A stretch of 33,366 nucleotides of DNA from Negativicutes bacterium (lineage in GTDB: Bacteria; Bacillota; Negativicutes; Sporomusales; JAOACF01). This document shows positions 19,455 through 28,782 of the stretch, piece after piece; positions within the stretch are counted from its first letter, which is position 1; the number at the start of each line of letters is the position of its first letter. The stretch is taken from assembly GCA_026417995.1 (NCBI GenBank), contig JAOACF010000009.1, positions 1 through 33,366 on the forward strand, in the 5' to 3' direction. A program made the position numbers and the translations under genes. The notes under the pieces are model-generated. The model did not search any database. It was not told the DNA's origin and saw only the letters and a program-made list of their open reading frames with translations.

Positions 19455-20873
19455 TTAATCGACAAGGTCAATGCCTAATTCTTTGGCGATTTTGGCCGCC
19501 TCTTCCAGACTGGGAACAGCTTGTTGCAGTACCAGCCTGCCTCCGCCGCGATTCAACGCCTGCACCTGAAAACATCCTTCAGTCGTTTCCAGCGTGATCC
19601 GCTGCATCTGCTGCTCCTGAACCTGAAGAACTTCCACCTCAATGCCCGCCTTTGCCACTTTATCCATAACTTCGCGATAAAGCTGGCTGTTATCCGTGCC
19701 GGCTCCGTATACCGCCGCCATAAGTACACCGGGAACATTAATTCCCCTGCGGGCAAACAACTCGGGATACAGTTCAATTTTCACTTTCTTAATTTGACCC
19801 TTTGCCAGATAATGCGCAATTCTTGCCGCGTTGGTCGGCGATCCTACAGCCTGGCTGCTGCCTCCGACAACAGCCTCGCCAAAAGGTTTAATAATCGAAT
19901 TTGCTTTCTTGGCCAGCTCGCGCGCTTCACTGAGCGCTTCCCGGATCGTATCGTAAATCCGCCGTTTTTCTTCGTCTTTAGCGGCGGACGCGATGTACTT
20001 CTCTACAGCCTGATTGGTTTTGAAAAAGGGCTCCATATACTTAATCACAACCGGAACAATAGTCTTGGCCGACACGGGATGAACAGCGGCTGCCATAGCG
20101 ATCATCACATCAACCGGCACCGTTACCGGTAGGGAAGTCAGCATCGCAAGCTGCGCCGCCAGCTTGCCGATCATAACCCCTCCGCCAATATGGGTCGAAC
20201 ATAATCCGGCAACCATGACCCGTGGGGTGCAAGGGTTGGCAATGGTAGGCGACAGCGCCAGCACAATCGCTTTTTCCATCGCCGCAGGCCCGCCGCCTGC
20301 CAACTCTACGAAGGCGGCAGCGGAAGCAGCCGCCCCTGCGCCGAAACCCTCCATGTTGCAGCCGGTGGTAGTCTTACCGACACGGAATATGCCGCCAATC
20401 TTGAGCATAACTGCCGCTACCCTGGCAATGAGTTCCTGGTCGGTAATTTCATCCAGCATAGCCCTGACAAAGCCGGTATATGTACAAGCATCTCCCGTAC
20501 CCGCGCAAGGCGCAAGCCCTACCGAATGATTGCCCACTTGCGCGCTGAGCGTATAGGCAAGCACTTTGTTCAAAAACGCATCCTCAACCAATGCGGGAGC
20601 GCCCTTCTCTGTCAGTTCTCTGCCAACCGAACCCATCAAAAAGCTGGCGCCATAGGTTGTGCCAATATCGAGCGCATACAGATTATGCGAGAAGGCGTCT
20701 ACTACCGCCGACATGACTTCCGACTGCGACATTTTATTGGCGAGCATTGCCTCAGCGATCACGGCATCGCTGACCCGGGTCTGGGTTGCGCCGGCTATTT
20801 CCAGGCAATCCCCCACTGTCAGTTGCCCCGGCGTCAATCCTTTTTCAGCTATCCTTCTGGCTATCGCTTGCAA
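19455..20873 (-). CDS. hmd: 2-(hydroxymethyl)glutarate dehydratase (Fe-S L-serine dehydratase-like)
   Basis: SDH-alpha-like: GATQTRVSDAVIAEAM, GLAPCAGTGDACTYTG, TTGCNMEGFGAGAAASAAAFVELAGGGP, NPCTPRVMVAGLCS; neighbour of hgd. Confidence 0.85.
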   Translation of the reverse strand: MQAIARRIAEKGLTPGQLTVGDCLEIAGATQTRVSDAVIAEAMLANKMSQSEVMSAVVDAFSHNLYALDIGTTYGASFLMGSVGRELTEKGAPALVEDAFLNKVLAYTLSAQVGNHSVGLAPCAGTGDACTYTGFVRAMLDEITDQELIARVAAVMLKIGGIFRVGKTTTGCNMEGFGAGAAASAAAFVELAGGGPAAMEKAIVLALSPTIANPCTPRVMVAGLCSTHIGGGVMIGKLAAQLAMLTSLPVTVPVDVMIAMAAAVHPVSAKTIVPVVIKYMEPFFKTNQAVEKYIASAAKDEEKRRIYDTIREALSEARELAKKANSIIKPFGEAVVGGSSQAVGSPTNAARIAHYLAKGQIKKVKIELYPELFARRGINVPGVLMAAVYGAGTDNSQLYREVMDKVAKAGIEVEVLQVQEQQMQRITLETTEGCFQVQALNRGGGRLVLQQAVPSLEEAAKIAKELGIDLVD

Positions 20874-20903
20874 ATGTAATCCCCTCCGCAGCTCTTGTTA
20901 AGC

Positions 20904-21794
20904 TTATCCTGTCCTTACCTGTACGCCGGTAAGTTCTTCCCATACTTTAATTACGGCGGAGATATCCTCCCGTCCCAATCCTTTGGCTCGGCTCATTTCA
21001 AAGATTTGCTGCGCCAGATTGCCAACAGGCAGCGGCACTCCTAAGTTTTTACCTGTTTCCACTGCGAGCTCAAGGTCTTTGTATTGAAGATCAATGGCAA
21101 ACCCTGGCGTAAAGTTGCCTTTGAAAATGAAATTGGCGGCTTTAGCCTCTAGTGCATAGCTTCTGCCGGAACTTTCCTTGATGATCTCCAGCATGACCTC
21201 TGGATTAAGCCCGGCTTTAGCGCCGAGCACCAGCGCTTCTGCCGCCGCCGCCATATGCACGCCGAGCAGCAGGTTATTTACGACTTTGATGGCGTCCCCC
21301 GATCCGACAGGGCCGACATGATATATCTTTTTCCCTAATATTTGCAGCACCGGTTCTATTTGACGAAATGTATCCGGTTCAGCGCCTACCATAATTGTCA
21401 GCGTGCCGGCATCAGCACCGGCAACGCCGCCGCTCACCGGCGCGTCGGCATATTGGAAGCCGCGCTGTTTGGCAAGTGCCGCCATCTTCAAGCTGGTGCG
21501 CGGAGCAACGCTGCTCATATCAACAATGGTAAGGCCTGGATTCCCTCCCGCCAGAATACCGTTGTCCGCAGTCATGGTATCTTCGACAATGGCAGCGTTG
21601 GGCAGCATGGTAATAACGATTTCCGCTCTGGACGCAGCTTCTTTCGGTGTTGCGGCGGTTAAGCCTCCGCGCGACGCCAGTTCAGCGACTACAGCTTGGT
21701 TAATGTCATAAATATATACGTCGTGAGCAGCTTTGATTAAGTTCTGAGCCATGGGCTTGCCCATAGCGCCAACGCCGATAAAACCAATGCGCAT
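20904..21794 (-). CDS. hgd: 2-(hydroxymethyl)glutarate dehydrogenase (beta-hydroxyacid dehydrogenase family)
   Basis: MRIGFIGVGAMGKPMAQNLIKAAHDVYIYD Rossmann motif; DAPVSGGVAGADAGTLTIMVG; VGSGDAIKVVNNLLLGVHMAAAAEAL. Confidence 0.9.
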   Translation of the reverse strand: MRIGFIGVGAMGKPMAQNLIKAAHDVYIYDINQAVVAELASRGGLTAATPKEAASRAEIVITMLPNAAIVEDTMTADNGILAGGNPGLTIVDMSSVAPRTSLKMAALAKQRGFQYADAPVSGGVAGADAGTLTIMVGAEPDTFRQIEPVLQILGKKIYHVGPVGSGDAIKVVNNLLLGVHMAAAAEALVLGAKAGLNPEVMLEIIKESSGRSYALEAKAANFIFKGNFTPGFAIDLQYKDLELAVETGKNLGVPLPVGNLAQQIFEMSRAKGLGREDISAVIKVWEELTGVQVRTG

Positions 21795-21805
21795 TTTTAA
21801 TCCTC

Positions 21806-22390
21806 CTACCTGAGACCGTCTTCGCCTTTTATTTCATGCTTTTGCAGACCGCCAATACGCGGATGCGGCCGTCCGCCTGAGGTAACTGCGATTGCAACAA
21901 CAATTTCGTCCGCTTTTGGCGCATCGTGCAGTCTGATTTCCATAGCATCATAATGTGTCCGTACAAAGGCCGCGTCTTTATAATGCAGCGGAACGTCAAG
22001 CGTTGTTCCGGGGCCACCTAGTTTCTTAGCCGAAGGTACAATAGCCTTGCCGCCATTCACTTCTTCCCGCATCGGCTTGCCAAGTTTCGGATGCAAAATA
22101 GCAGCGCCATGCTCGAGTTCACCATCCATGCCGATAATCGCCGCTTTGCCATAGTTTTCGACCTCTTCCCTGGCTATGCCCAGCGCTTCTACCGCCCGCC
22201 TGGTAAGAAATCCGCCAAGATATTCGCCAACATCAGTCAACAAGGTCAGATCCTCCACATATCTTCCGGCAAACGGATTTTTAATCACGGCGATAGCCGC
22301 TGCTTTTTTAATTGGCTTTTCCACTGCCCTCTGACCGTCAGCACGAACTTCCTCAACAACGGTTACAACCTTCCGGATGTCCAAATTCAT
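21806..22390 (-). CDS. DUF1185 / 'amino acid synthesis' family protein, function in this pathway unknown
   Basis: Family resemblance: KNPFAGRYVEDLTLLTDVGEYLGGFLTRRAVEALG, YGKAAIIGMDGELEHGAAILHPKLGKPMRE, HYDAMEIRLHDAPKADEIVVAIAVTSGGRPHPRIGGL. Confidence 0.75.
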   Translation of the reverse strand: MNLDIRKVVTVVEEVRADGQRAVEKPIKKAAAIAVIKNPFAGRYVEDLTLLTDVGEYLGGFLTRRAVEALGIAREEVENYGKAAIIGMDGELEHGAAILHPKLGKPMREEVNGGKAIVPSAKKLGGPGTTLDVPLHYKDAAFVRTHYDAMEIRLHDAPKADEIVVAIAVTSGGRPHPRIGGLQKHEIKGEDGLR

Positions 22391-22393
22391 GTA

Positions 22394-23254
22394 TTATCCC
22401 TCCGTTTTGGTGATTTTTGGCGAATAAAATTCCGGGCATATTCGATCATGCCCCTGAACTTGCGCGATCACTGCTAAAATATCTCCTCGCCGAAGCGCGC
22501 CTGCCGCTGTATTTTCAATTTGCTGCAGACTGCGCTCTTTCTCTGCCGGGCTGAGCCTACCAATGCGCGTCGTGACCGTCAACTCAGGAATATCGGTAGA
22601 TGGGTCCAATTCTTTTGCCAAAGCTTGTTTGACGGCCATACTCTCTATAAAACTGGCATTCGCCAGAAAAGTGGCGAACGCATCAGCTACGGCAGCACTC
22701 CTTGCCACTACCGTAACAGCGTCAGCAATGCCTCTGGTGAAGCTTCTGCCGCCAAAACCGCTTGTCGCGATGCCGCCCGCTCCATCAAAAGCAGTCAGCC
22801 GCAGTGTATGGCTAAATCTGGCGCTGCCAATCCGGGGGGCGATACCGGCGATAAGTTCTTCGCCAGGCGCCAAGCGCAATGCGATATCCCCGCCATTATT
22901 GCAGATAACTTTCGTAGCTCCGTGCGCGGCAAGCCAGTCCGCCGTCACATCCGCGATTGCACCTGCCACCGCCGCCATGGGTGTCATCGTAGAATCTCCC
23001 GTTAGCCTAACCGCATCCCACATTTTACGCGCGGTGGGCGTAAGCTTTTCCGGACGGCATTCACCCCAAGGCAGGGAACTTTCGCGCCGGCAAGAAGTTA
23101 TTGCCTCAAGACAGGCTACGGCTTGCCGAGCTGCTTGCTTACACAGCCCGGCAAGAGGAGCGCCGTTCTGCCAAGCCGCAATCATCATTGAAATTGGCCC
23201 GCACTCCACAAAAATCCGGCCGGGAGCAATTTCAGTGATAAAATCTTTATTCAT
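22394..23254 (-). CDS. UPF0280 family protein (ApbE-like fold)
   Basis: Likely start MNKDFITEIAPGRIFVECGPISMMIAA overlapping the hnr stop by 8 nt (ATGAATAA); MAAVAGAIADVTADWLAAHGATKVICNNGGDIALRL; GIATSGFGGRSFTRGIADAVTVVA. Confidence 0.75.
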   Translation of the reverse strand: MNKDFITEIAPGRIFVECGPISMMIAAWQNGAPLAGLCKQAARQAVACLEAITSCRRESSLPWGECRPEKLTPTARKMWDAVRLTGDSTMTPMAAVAGAIADVTADWLAAHGATKVICNNGGDIALRLAPGEELIAGIAPRIGSARFSHTLRLTAFDGAGGIATSGFGGRSFTRGIADAVTVVARSAAVADAFATFLANASFIESMAVKQALAKELDPSTDIPELTVTTRIGRLSPAEKERSLQQIENTAAGALRRGDILAVIAQVQGHDRICPEFYSPKITKTEG

Positions 23255-24749
23255 CGCAATTTTTCTCACATTTAATTTCATAAAGCGGCTTGATCTGGTC
23301 CACATGGCCGCCAATTGCCTCATAGTCCTCCCGCGTCATGGTATATTCGACTGGCGCCACCGTAGCCGGCGTAGGTACCCAGCTAAAAGCCTTTGCTACC
23401 ATCTTGCCGGTATCTACCATAAAATTGATGCCGCCGCCAGGCAGTACATAGGCTGGAGCGCCACCTATCGTCAGCGTGGCTTTGCCATCGTGTACCGCCC
23501 GTGTTAAGGCTACCGGCTTGGTCGTGACGCCGGCCCGGGCGCTGCCGCCCGTACCTCCGGTATATATGACAGATACCAGTGCGTCCTCGCAGTTCGCGGC
23601 AATTAGATCAACCAACGCCTGCACTTTTGCTGTAAGCGGAACTTCATCGACATTGCCGTCCTCCTTAACTTTAAAAAGCGCTGCCTTTCGGCCGGTGGTT
23701 TCCGTAACCAATATTGTCATGCCAGGCTTGGCGATGCTCATGTCGATAGCTTTGATGGCATCGCGCGGATTTACGATATGGGTGCCGCCCCACCCGCGCC
23801 CGTGTTCACCAAAATAACGGCCTCGCGTGCTTTTGCGGGCGTTGGGAATAACGCCGCTCCAGCTCATGCCCACTTCGGCGCCGGCCAGATGCTCGGAAAA
23901 TAATCCAATTACGTGGTGGTCAAGAATGATTGCCTCGTCCACCACTCCCTTAATATCCCGCGCAAAGAGTCCTATCGTTGCACTGCCGCAGCCAACCCGC
24001 ATCTTGCTATCTTCCACTCCGTCAATGACCGGGCGTTTTCCGGCTTCCAATTCAAGCTTGGCGCCATTCTCTACCGTCAGCATAACCCGTTCGCCATTGG
24101 CAAGATCAACGATCGTCCTGGCGACAATAAACCCATCTTTACCGGTCAACAGGTTCGCCCCGCCAATCGAGAGCATCTTGGAGCCGTATTCCTCGGTATC
24201 CACCATGCCGACACCGCGGCCCTCGCGTTTAACCTTGGCGCCTTCTTCACCTATATAAAAGTTGGTATCAATCTTTACTTTTACGCCACTGTAGCTAAGC
24301 GGCGCCTCGGTCACAACCGTAACGACATCTACGCCGTTGACAGTATCCTGCACAATATGCGGTGCGGGCTTGCAGCAGGGGTAATTGGTGCCTGCCCCTA
24401 CCGCCGTGATCAGCGGTGTTAAACTTCGCCTGCCCGTTTTTCTCGGGACGGCAGTCTCCAGCGCTCGGCTGCGAACCAGTCTCCCGCCCCGGTTTTCATA
24501 GCGCCGGCAAGCACCGGCATATCCTTCCAACACTTCGCATTGAACCGGACAGGAAGTGCATTTTACGGCGCCTTCAGCAAGGTCGCCGCGACGGACTGCC
24601 TGAAACTTGCACACACGCAGGCAAATGCCGCACTGCACGCATTTGTCATTTACCCTGGCTTTTCGATTAACGACTTCGATGGCTGATGTCGGGCAATCAC
24701 GCACACAAAGGCCACACCCTTTGCATAGCGCAACGTCGATAATTACCAT
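23247..24749 (-). CDS. hnr: 6-hydroxynicotinate reductase (Fe-S protein)
   Basis: N-terminal two 4Fe-4S motifs (CKGCGLCVRDCPTSAIE, CVQCGICLRVCKFQAV) plus CTSCPVQC, fused to a long domain I recognise as the Hnr family; adjacent to enamidase and ndh genes. Confidence 0.85.
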   Translation of the reverse strand: MVIIDVALCKGCGLCVRDCPTSAIEVVNRKARVNDKCVQCGICLRVCKFQAVRRGDLAEGAVKCTSCPVQCEVLEGYAGACRRYENRGGRLVRSRALETAVPRKTGRRSLTPLITAVGAGTNYPCCKPAPHIVQDTVNGVDVVTVVTEAPLSYSGVKVKIDTNFYIGEEGAKVKREGRGVGMVDTEEYGSKMLSIGGANLLTGKDGFIVARTIVDLANGERVMLTVENGAKLELEAGKRPVIDGVEDSKMRVGCGSATIGLFARDIKGVVDEAIILDHHVIGLFSEHLAGAEVGMSWSGVIPNARKSTRGRYFGEHGRGWGGTHIVNPRDAIKAIDMSIAKPGMTILVTETTGRKAALFKVKEDGNVDEVPLTAKVQALVDLIAANCEDALVSVIYTGGTGGSARAGVTTKPVALTRAVHDGKATLTIGGAPAYVLPGGGINFMVDTGKMVAKAFSWVPTPATVAPVEYTMTREDYEAIGGHVDQIKPLYEIKCEKNCDE

Positions 24750-24759
24750 GATCCACCTC

Positions 24760-25920
24760 TTAGAGAAGTTTTGCCGCTCGCTGCGCAGGCGGCGTATTCC
24801 GGCTGGTTTTAACCTTAATTTCGCCGTCGACGATCACCATGCTCACGCCCGGTATGTCACCAGCCTCAATGGCAGCGACTGCATCTTTGCCAATTGAGCC
24901 AAGCGGCGCATCCATAATGACTAAATCCCCTTCTTTCCCGACTTCAACCACGCCCGTCGGCAACCCGTATACCCGCGCGGTATTGCCTGACGCCATGGCG
25001 ATGGCTTCCGGCCCGCTAATGCCGGACAAACTCGCCAGTTGGCAAACCGTACGCAGAATACCTAAGGGAATAACGCCGGTGCCGGAAGGGGCATCATTGC
25101 CAATGATTATCCGATGCAGTTGACCTTTGGCCTTCATAGTACGGGCGACATGGTCGGCTACCTTGGGATTGCCGCACTGAACAATTTCCAGGGCAAAGTC
25201 GGTCTGTTCAATGATTTTGTCAACTTCCGCCGGCGCAATAGCCGTTGGTCCGCCGTTAATGTGCGACACAACTGTCGGTTTGGTAAGCATGACGTCTTCG
25301 GCAGTCACGGTGGAGCTTCCGGGAATGGAAGTGCCGCCGCAGTGCATTTGCACCTTGAAACCGTGCTTTTTGGCCCACTCTACCATAGGCGCCGCTTCGG
25401 CCGGCTTTTTGATGCCGCCCAAGCCTACTTCGCCTACCAGCCAAACTCCATTTTGCGCTAACTCGGCAAAGTCGGCTTCAGTGAGGCCAGGTTCTAAAAT
25501 CACGGCTCCGCCGTGTACTTTTACGCCGGAGGGGCGCTGATTGTAAAAAGATTTGCTGGCAAGCACCGCCAGAGCTTTGACACCTGCCGGGTCTTTCGGT
25601 CTTCCCGGCATATGGGCTTCGCCCGCCGAAATCATGGTGGTGACGCCGCCATGCAGGGAACTGTCGATAAAATCAATCATTTTTTGCCGCGGCGTATAGT
25701 CGCCTATAACAGTGTGGGCATGTGAGTCGATTAAGCCGGGAGTGACGGTGGCGCCGTTGGCGTTCACCACTGGCGCCCCCGGGTACTGATCTTTAAGTTC
25801 GGCTCCGCCGATAGCCGCAATTTTTTTATCGGCAATCACGATGGTATCGCCGCCTAAAACAGGCGCCTCCACTTTACCGCTCAGGATGGTTCCGATATTG
25901 GTGATTATCAGCGTGCTCAT
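24760..25920 (-). CDS. ena: Enamidase (1,4,5,6-tetrahydro-6-oxonicotinate hydrolase, amidohydrolase superfamily)
   Basis: 386 aa; TPGLIDSHAHTVIGDYTPRQKMIDFIDSSLHGGVTTMISAGEAHMPGRPKDPAG; QMHCGGTSIPGS; IIGNDAPSGTGVIPLGILRTVCQLASLSG. Confidence 0.92.
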   Translation of the reverse strand: MSTLIITNIGTILSGKVEAPVLGGDTIVIADKKIAAIGGAELKDQYPGAPVVNANGATVTPGLIDSHAHTVIGDYTPRQKMIDFIDSSLHGGVTTMISAGEAHMPGRPKDPAGVKALAVLASKSFYNQRPSGVKVHGGAVILEPGLTEADFAELAQNGVWLVGEVGLGGIKKPAEAAPMVEWAKKHGFKVQMHCGGTSIPGSSTVTAEDVMLTKPTVVSHINGGPTAIAPAEVDKIIEQTDFALEIVQCGNPKVADHVARTMKAKGQLHRIIIGNDAPSGTGVIPLGILRTVCQLASLSGISGPEAIAMASGNTARVYGLPTGVVEVGKEGDLVIMDAPLGSIGKDAVAAIEAGDIPGVSMVIVDGEIKVKTSRNTPPAQRAAKLL

Positions 25921-25926
25921 CGATTA

Positions 25927-26994
25927 CTAAGCCCCCTTATTTTGCTTTTCCTTCAATTTCGCCAGTATTTTATCCGGCGTTATAGGCAAATCAGTTATGC
26001 GTACTCCGACAGCATCGTATACCGCGTTGGCAATGGCTGCAGCCGTAGGGATGAGCGCCGGCTCGCCAACGCCCTTTGCGCCAAACGGCCCGGTCTTTTC
26101 CGGATCCTCCACAATCAGCGGATAGATTTCCGGCACATCAAGCGAGGTTGGCAGCAGGTATGTGGCAAAATTACAATTGAGAACATTACCTTCCTGCAAT
26201 TTGATTTCTTCCATCAGAGCATAGCCCATGCCAATAGCGCAACCGCCCTCAATCTGCCCTTCGACATTGCGCGGATTGATAGCCCGCCCTACATCGTGAG
26301 CGGCGACGACCCGCAATACGGTAACTTCCCCGGTATCTTCATCCACTTCCACTTCCGCCACTTGGGTGGCGAACGCGTAAGTCGCATAAGGGCGTCCCTG
26401 GCCGGTTTCGGCGTCAAGGCCGGTTGTATCAGGGTTATACCACCCATGTCCCAGGGTTAGTTTGCCTTTCATCCGGCACTTGGCAATCACCTCCGCGATC
26501 GATACCTCGCGGGTGTCGCTCCCGGAATCTAGGCCCAGACCTACTCTGCATTCCGACTGACAATCTGTGAATGCCTGACTTTTGCCGGAAGCGGCCCGCA
26601 CTTTAAGCAGCCTGTCACCTGCGATAATTTCCTCCTGACTTACGCCCAGCATTTCGGCAGCCGTTTCCAGAATTAACTGCTTGGCCGCGCGGGCGGCCGA
26701 GCGAACGGCATTCCCCGAGATATATGTCTGCCGGCTGGCCGAAGTTGCGCCGGCATCCGGCGTAACTCCCGTATCGGCCGAAACTACCCGCACGTCCTCA
26801 TAGCGTACACCGATTTCTTCGGCTGCGATTTGCGCCAGCGCGGTATCCGAACCTTGCCCGATATCGGCACAACCGGTTAAAACCAAGACTGTTCCATCAT
26901 CCAGAATATCAACATGAGCTCCTGCGGGATTTGGCAGGCCGGTGTTGCCGACACCGTACCACATGCATCCCATGCCTACGCCTCGCTTTTTCAT
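25927..26994 (-). CDS. ndhM: Nicotinate dehydrogenase medium molybdopterin subunit
   Basis: C-terminal half of a xanthine-dehydrogenase-family Mo subunit: DILDDGTVLVLTGCADIGQGSDTALAQIAAEEIGV, GATSASRQTYISGNAV, VLRVVAAHDVGRAINPRNVEGQIEGGCAIGMGYALMEE, GAKGVGEPALIPTAAAIANAVYDAVGVRI. Confidence 0.9.
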   Translation of the reverse strand: MKKRGVGMGCMWYGVGNTGLPNPAGAHVDILDDGTVLVLTGCADIGQGSDTALAQIAAEEIGVRYEDVRVVSADTGVTPDAGATSASRQTYISGNAVRSAARAAKQLILETAAEMLGVSQEEIIAGDRLLKVRAASGKSQAFTDCQSECRVGLGLDSGSDTREVSIAEVIAKCRMKGKLTLGHGWYNPDTTGLDAETGQGRPYATYAFATQVAEVEVDEDTGEVTVLRVVAAHDVGRAINPRNVEGQIEGGCAIGMGYALMEEIKLQEGNVLNCNFATYLLPTSLDVPEIYPLIVEDPEKTGPFGAKGVGEPALIPTAAAIANAVYDAVGVRITDLPITPDKILAKLKEKQNKGA

Positions 26995-28274
26995 AGCCGG
27001 CCACCTCTCCGCTCAAGTTTAATTTCCCGGACTTTTGCGGCGGCTGCCTCCAGGGTGGAAACAATACCGACACTTTGCTCCAGATACTGGCCGGTGGCTG
27101 TCAGGGAACCGGGGCGCAGCGCGTTCAGAAGCCTTATCTCTAAGGGCGATATGCCCACCTTCTCTGCCAGCATATCCATTTGCGCTTCATGCGCAAATGC
27201 CACCTGCGGCACGCCGAAGCCGCGCATGGCGCCTGCCTGCGGATTATTGGTATAAACTGTATAGGCTGTAATCTTAACATTCGGAATTTCATACGGCCCG
27301 GTGGCATGAACAGCAGAGCGAGTAAGCGTACCCGGCCCATAGGAGGCATATGCCCCTGTATCGCCGATAATCGTGCATTCAAAGGCGGTAAGCCGCCCGT
27401 TGGCATCAGCGCCGGTCTTCATGGTAATGGTGTAAGGGTGGCGTTTGACCGAATTTTTAATCGATTCCGTCCGGGAGTAAACCATCCGAACCGGACGCCG
27501 GGTAACAACAGCCAGCATCGCCAGATGCACCTGCACCGACACATCCAGTTTGCCGCCAAAGCCGCCGCCGGTAGCCGCCTGAATGACCCGGACTTTATTT
27601 AAGCCAATGTTAAGATTGCGCGCCACTTCTTTTGCATCGTAATGCGGATTTTGCGTTGAAACCCACATGGTAACAACATCCCCGTCAAACAATGCTATAC
27701 CCGCCTCCGGCTCGATGTAGGCATGCTCGACCATCTGCGTCTTGTACTGCTGCTGGACAACAACTGCGCTGTCCCGAAATCCGGCCTCGGTGTCGCCTTT
27801 CACGATTTTGCGCACGGCCAATACATTGCCTTTGTCGTATATCTTGGGCGCATCCGGCTGCATGGCGGCTATCGGGCATAAAACAGGCGTCAATTCTTCA
27901 ATATCCACTTTAATCAACGCCAGGGCTTGTTCGGCTATCGCCTCGTTCTCGGCTGCCACCAGAGCCAGCGTGTCGCCAATCTTGCGTATCTTTTCGCCGT
28001 TCTTAACGATAACGGGTTCATCCTTGATGATAATGCCAAAATTATTTGCGCCCGGCACGTCTTTGCCAGTTAAAACCGCGGCTACCCCAGGCAAAGCTGC
28101 TGCCGCGGAATAGTCAATATGCTGCAGAATGCCGTGGGCAACCGGACTGCGCAGCGCTTTGGCGTAGAGCATGCCGGGAAAGGAAATATCGGCGGCGAAC
28201 TTGGCTCTGCCAATAACTTTATCCAGCGCATCCGCTTTGGGAACCGACTGGCCAACTACCTTAAACTCGCTCAT
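26991..28274 (-). CDS. ndhL: Nicotinate dehydrogenase large molybdopterin subunit
   Basis: Likely start MSEFKVVGQSVPKADALDKVIGRAKFAADISFPGMLYAKALRSPVAH; TGGGFGGKLDVSVQVHLAMLAVVTRRPVRMVYSR; AGAMRGFGVPQVAFAHEAQMD; 4-nt overlap with ndhM. Confidence 0.92.
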   Translation of the reverse strand: MSEFKVVGQSVPKADALDKVIGRAKFAADISFPGMLYAKALRSPVAHGILQHIDYSAAAALPGVAAVLTGKDVPGANNFGIIIKDEPVIVKNGEKIRKIGDTLALVAAENEAIAEQALALIKVDIEELTPVLCPIAAMQPDAPKIYDKGNVLAVRKIVKGDTEAGFRDSAVVVQQQYKTQMVEHAYIEPEAGIALFDGDVVTMWVSTQNPHYDAKEVARNLNIGLNKVRVIQAATGGGFGGKLDVSVQVHLAMLAVVTRRPVRMVYSRTESIKNSVKRHPYTITMKTGADANGRLTAFECTIIGDTGAYASYGPGTLTRSAVHATGPYEIPNVKITAYTVYTNNPQAGAMRGFGVPQVAFAHEAQMDMLAEKVGISPLEIRLLNALRPGSLTATGQYLEQSVGIVSTLEAAAAKVREIKLERRGGRL

Positions 28275-28275
28275 C

Positions 28276-28782
28276 TTAACGCCCCTCCTCAGCTTCCCGG
28301 CTGCAGGCGCAGTGACGATCCGCGCACGCCACTTTTTCGATTGCGTTGATAATCTTGGTATAGCCAGTACAGCGGCATAAATTGCCGGCGATATGTCTGG
28401 CGATTTCCTCCCGTGTTGGGCGCGCGTTAACATCAAGCAGCGACTTGGCGCTCAGCAGCATACCGGGAGTACAGAACCCGCACTGTACCGCGCCCTCGGC
28501 GATAAAGGCCTCTTGCAGCGGGTGAAGCTTATCGTATGACCCTAACCCCTCAACGGTAACCACTTCGCAGCCATTCACCCTCGCTGCCAGGAGCAAACAG
28601 GAGTTCACGTTCTTGCCATTGAGCAGCACGGTGCAGGCGCCGCAGTCTCCTTCACCGCAGCCCACTTTCGTTCCGGTTAGCCCCAAACGCTCCCTGAGCA
28701 AATCAATAAGCAGCAAATCAGGTTCGACCTCTACTTGGCGCGTCTCGCCGTTTAAAACGAACTGAATTTTGATTTTATCCAC
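28276..28782 (-). CDS. ndhS: Nicotinate dehydrogenase small [2Fe-2S] subunit
   Basis: GTG start VDKIKIQFVLNGETRQVEVEPD after AAAGGAGGTTGCGCCT; KVGCGEGDCGACTVLLNGKNVNSC and QCGFCTPGMLL...NLCRCTGYTKI. Confidence 0.93.
   Translation of the reverse strand: MDKIKIQFVLNGETRQVEVEPDLLLIDLLRERLGLTGTKVGCGEGDCGACTVLLNGKNVNSCLLLAARVNGCEVVTVEGLGSYDKLHPLQEAFIAEGAVQCGFCTPGMLLSAKSLLDVNARPTREEIARHIAGNLCRCTGYTKIINAIEKVACADRHCACSREAEEGR

Noticed and set aside
19455-20873. L-serine dehydratase annotation
   Set aside because: The family match is real, but genomic context with hgd, mgm, mii and dmdAB makes 2-(hydroxymethyl)glutarate dehydratase more likely.
22563-23507. 314-aa plus-strand ORF
   Set aside because: Antisense to hnr and the UPF0280 gene; low-complexity Ala/Ser/Pro-rich shadow translation with no family motif.
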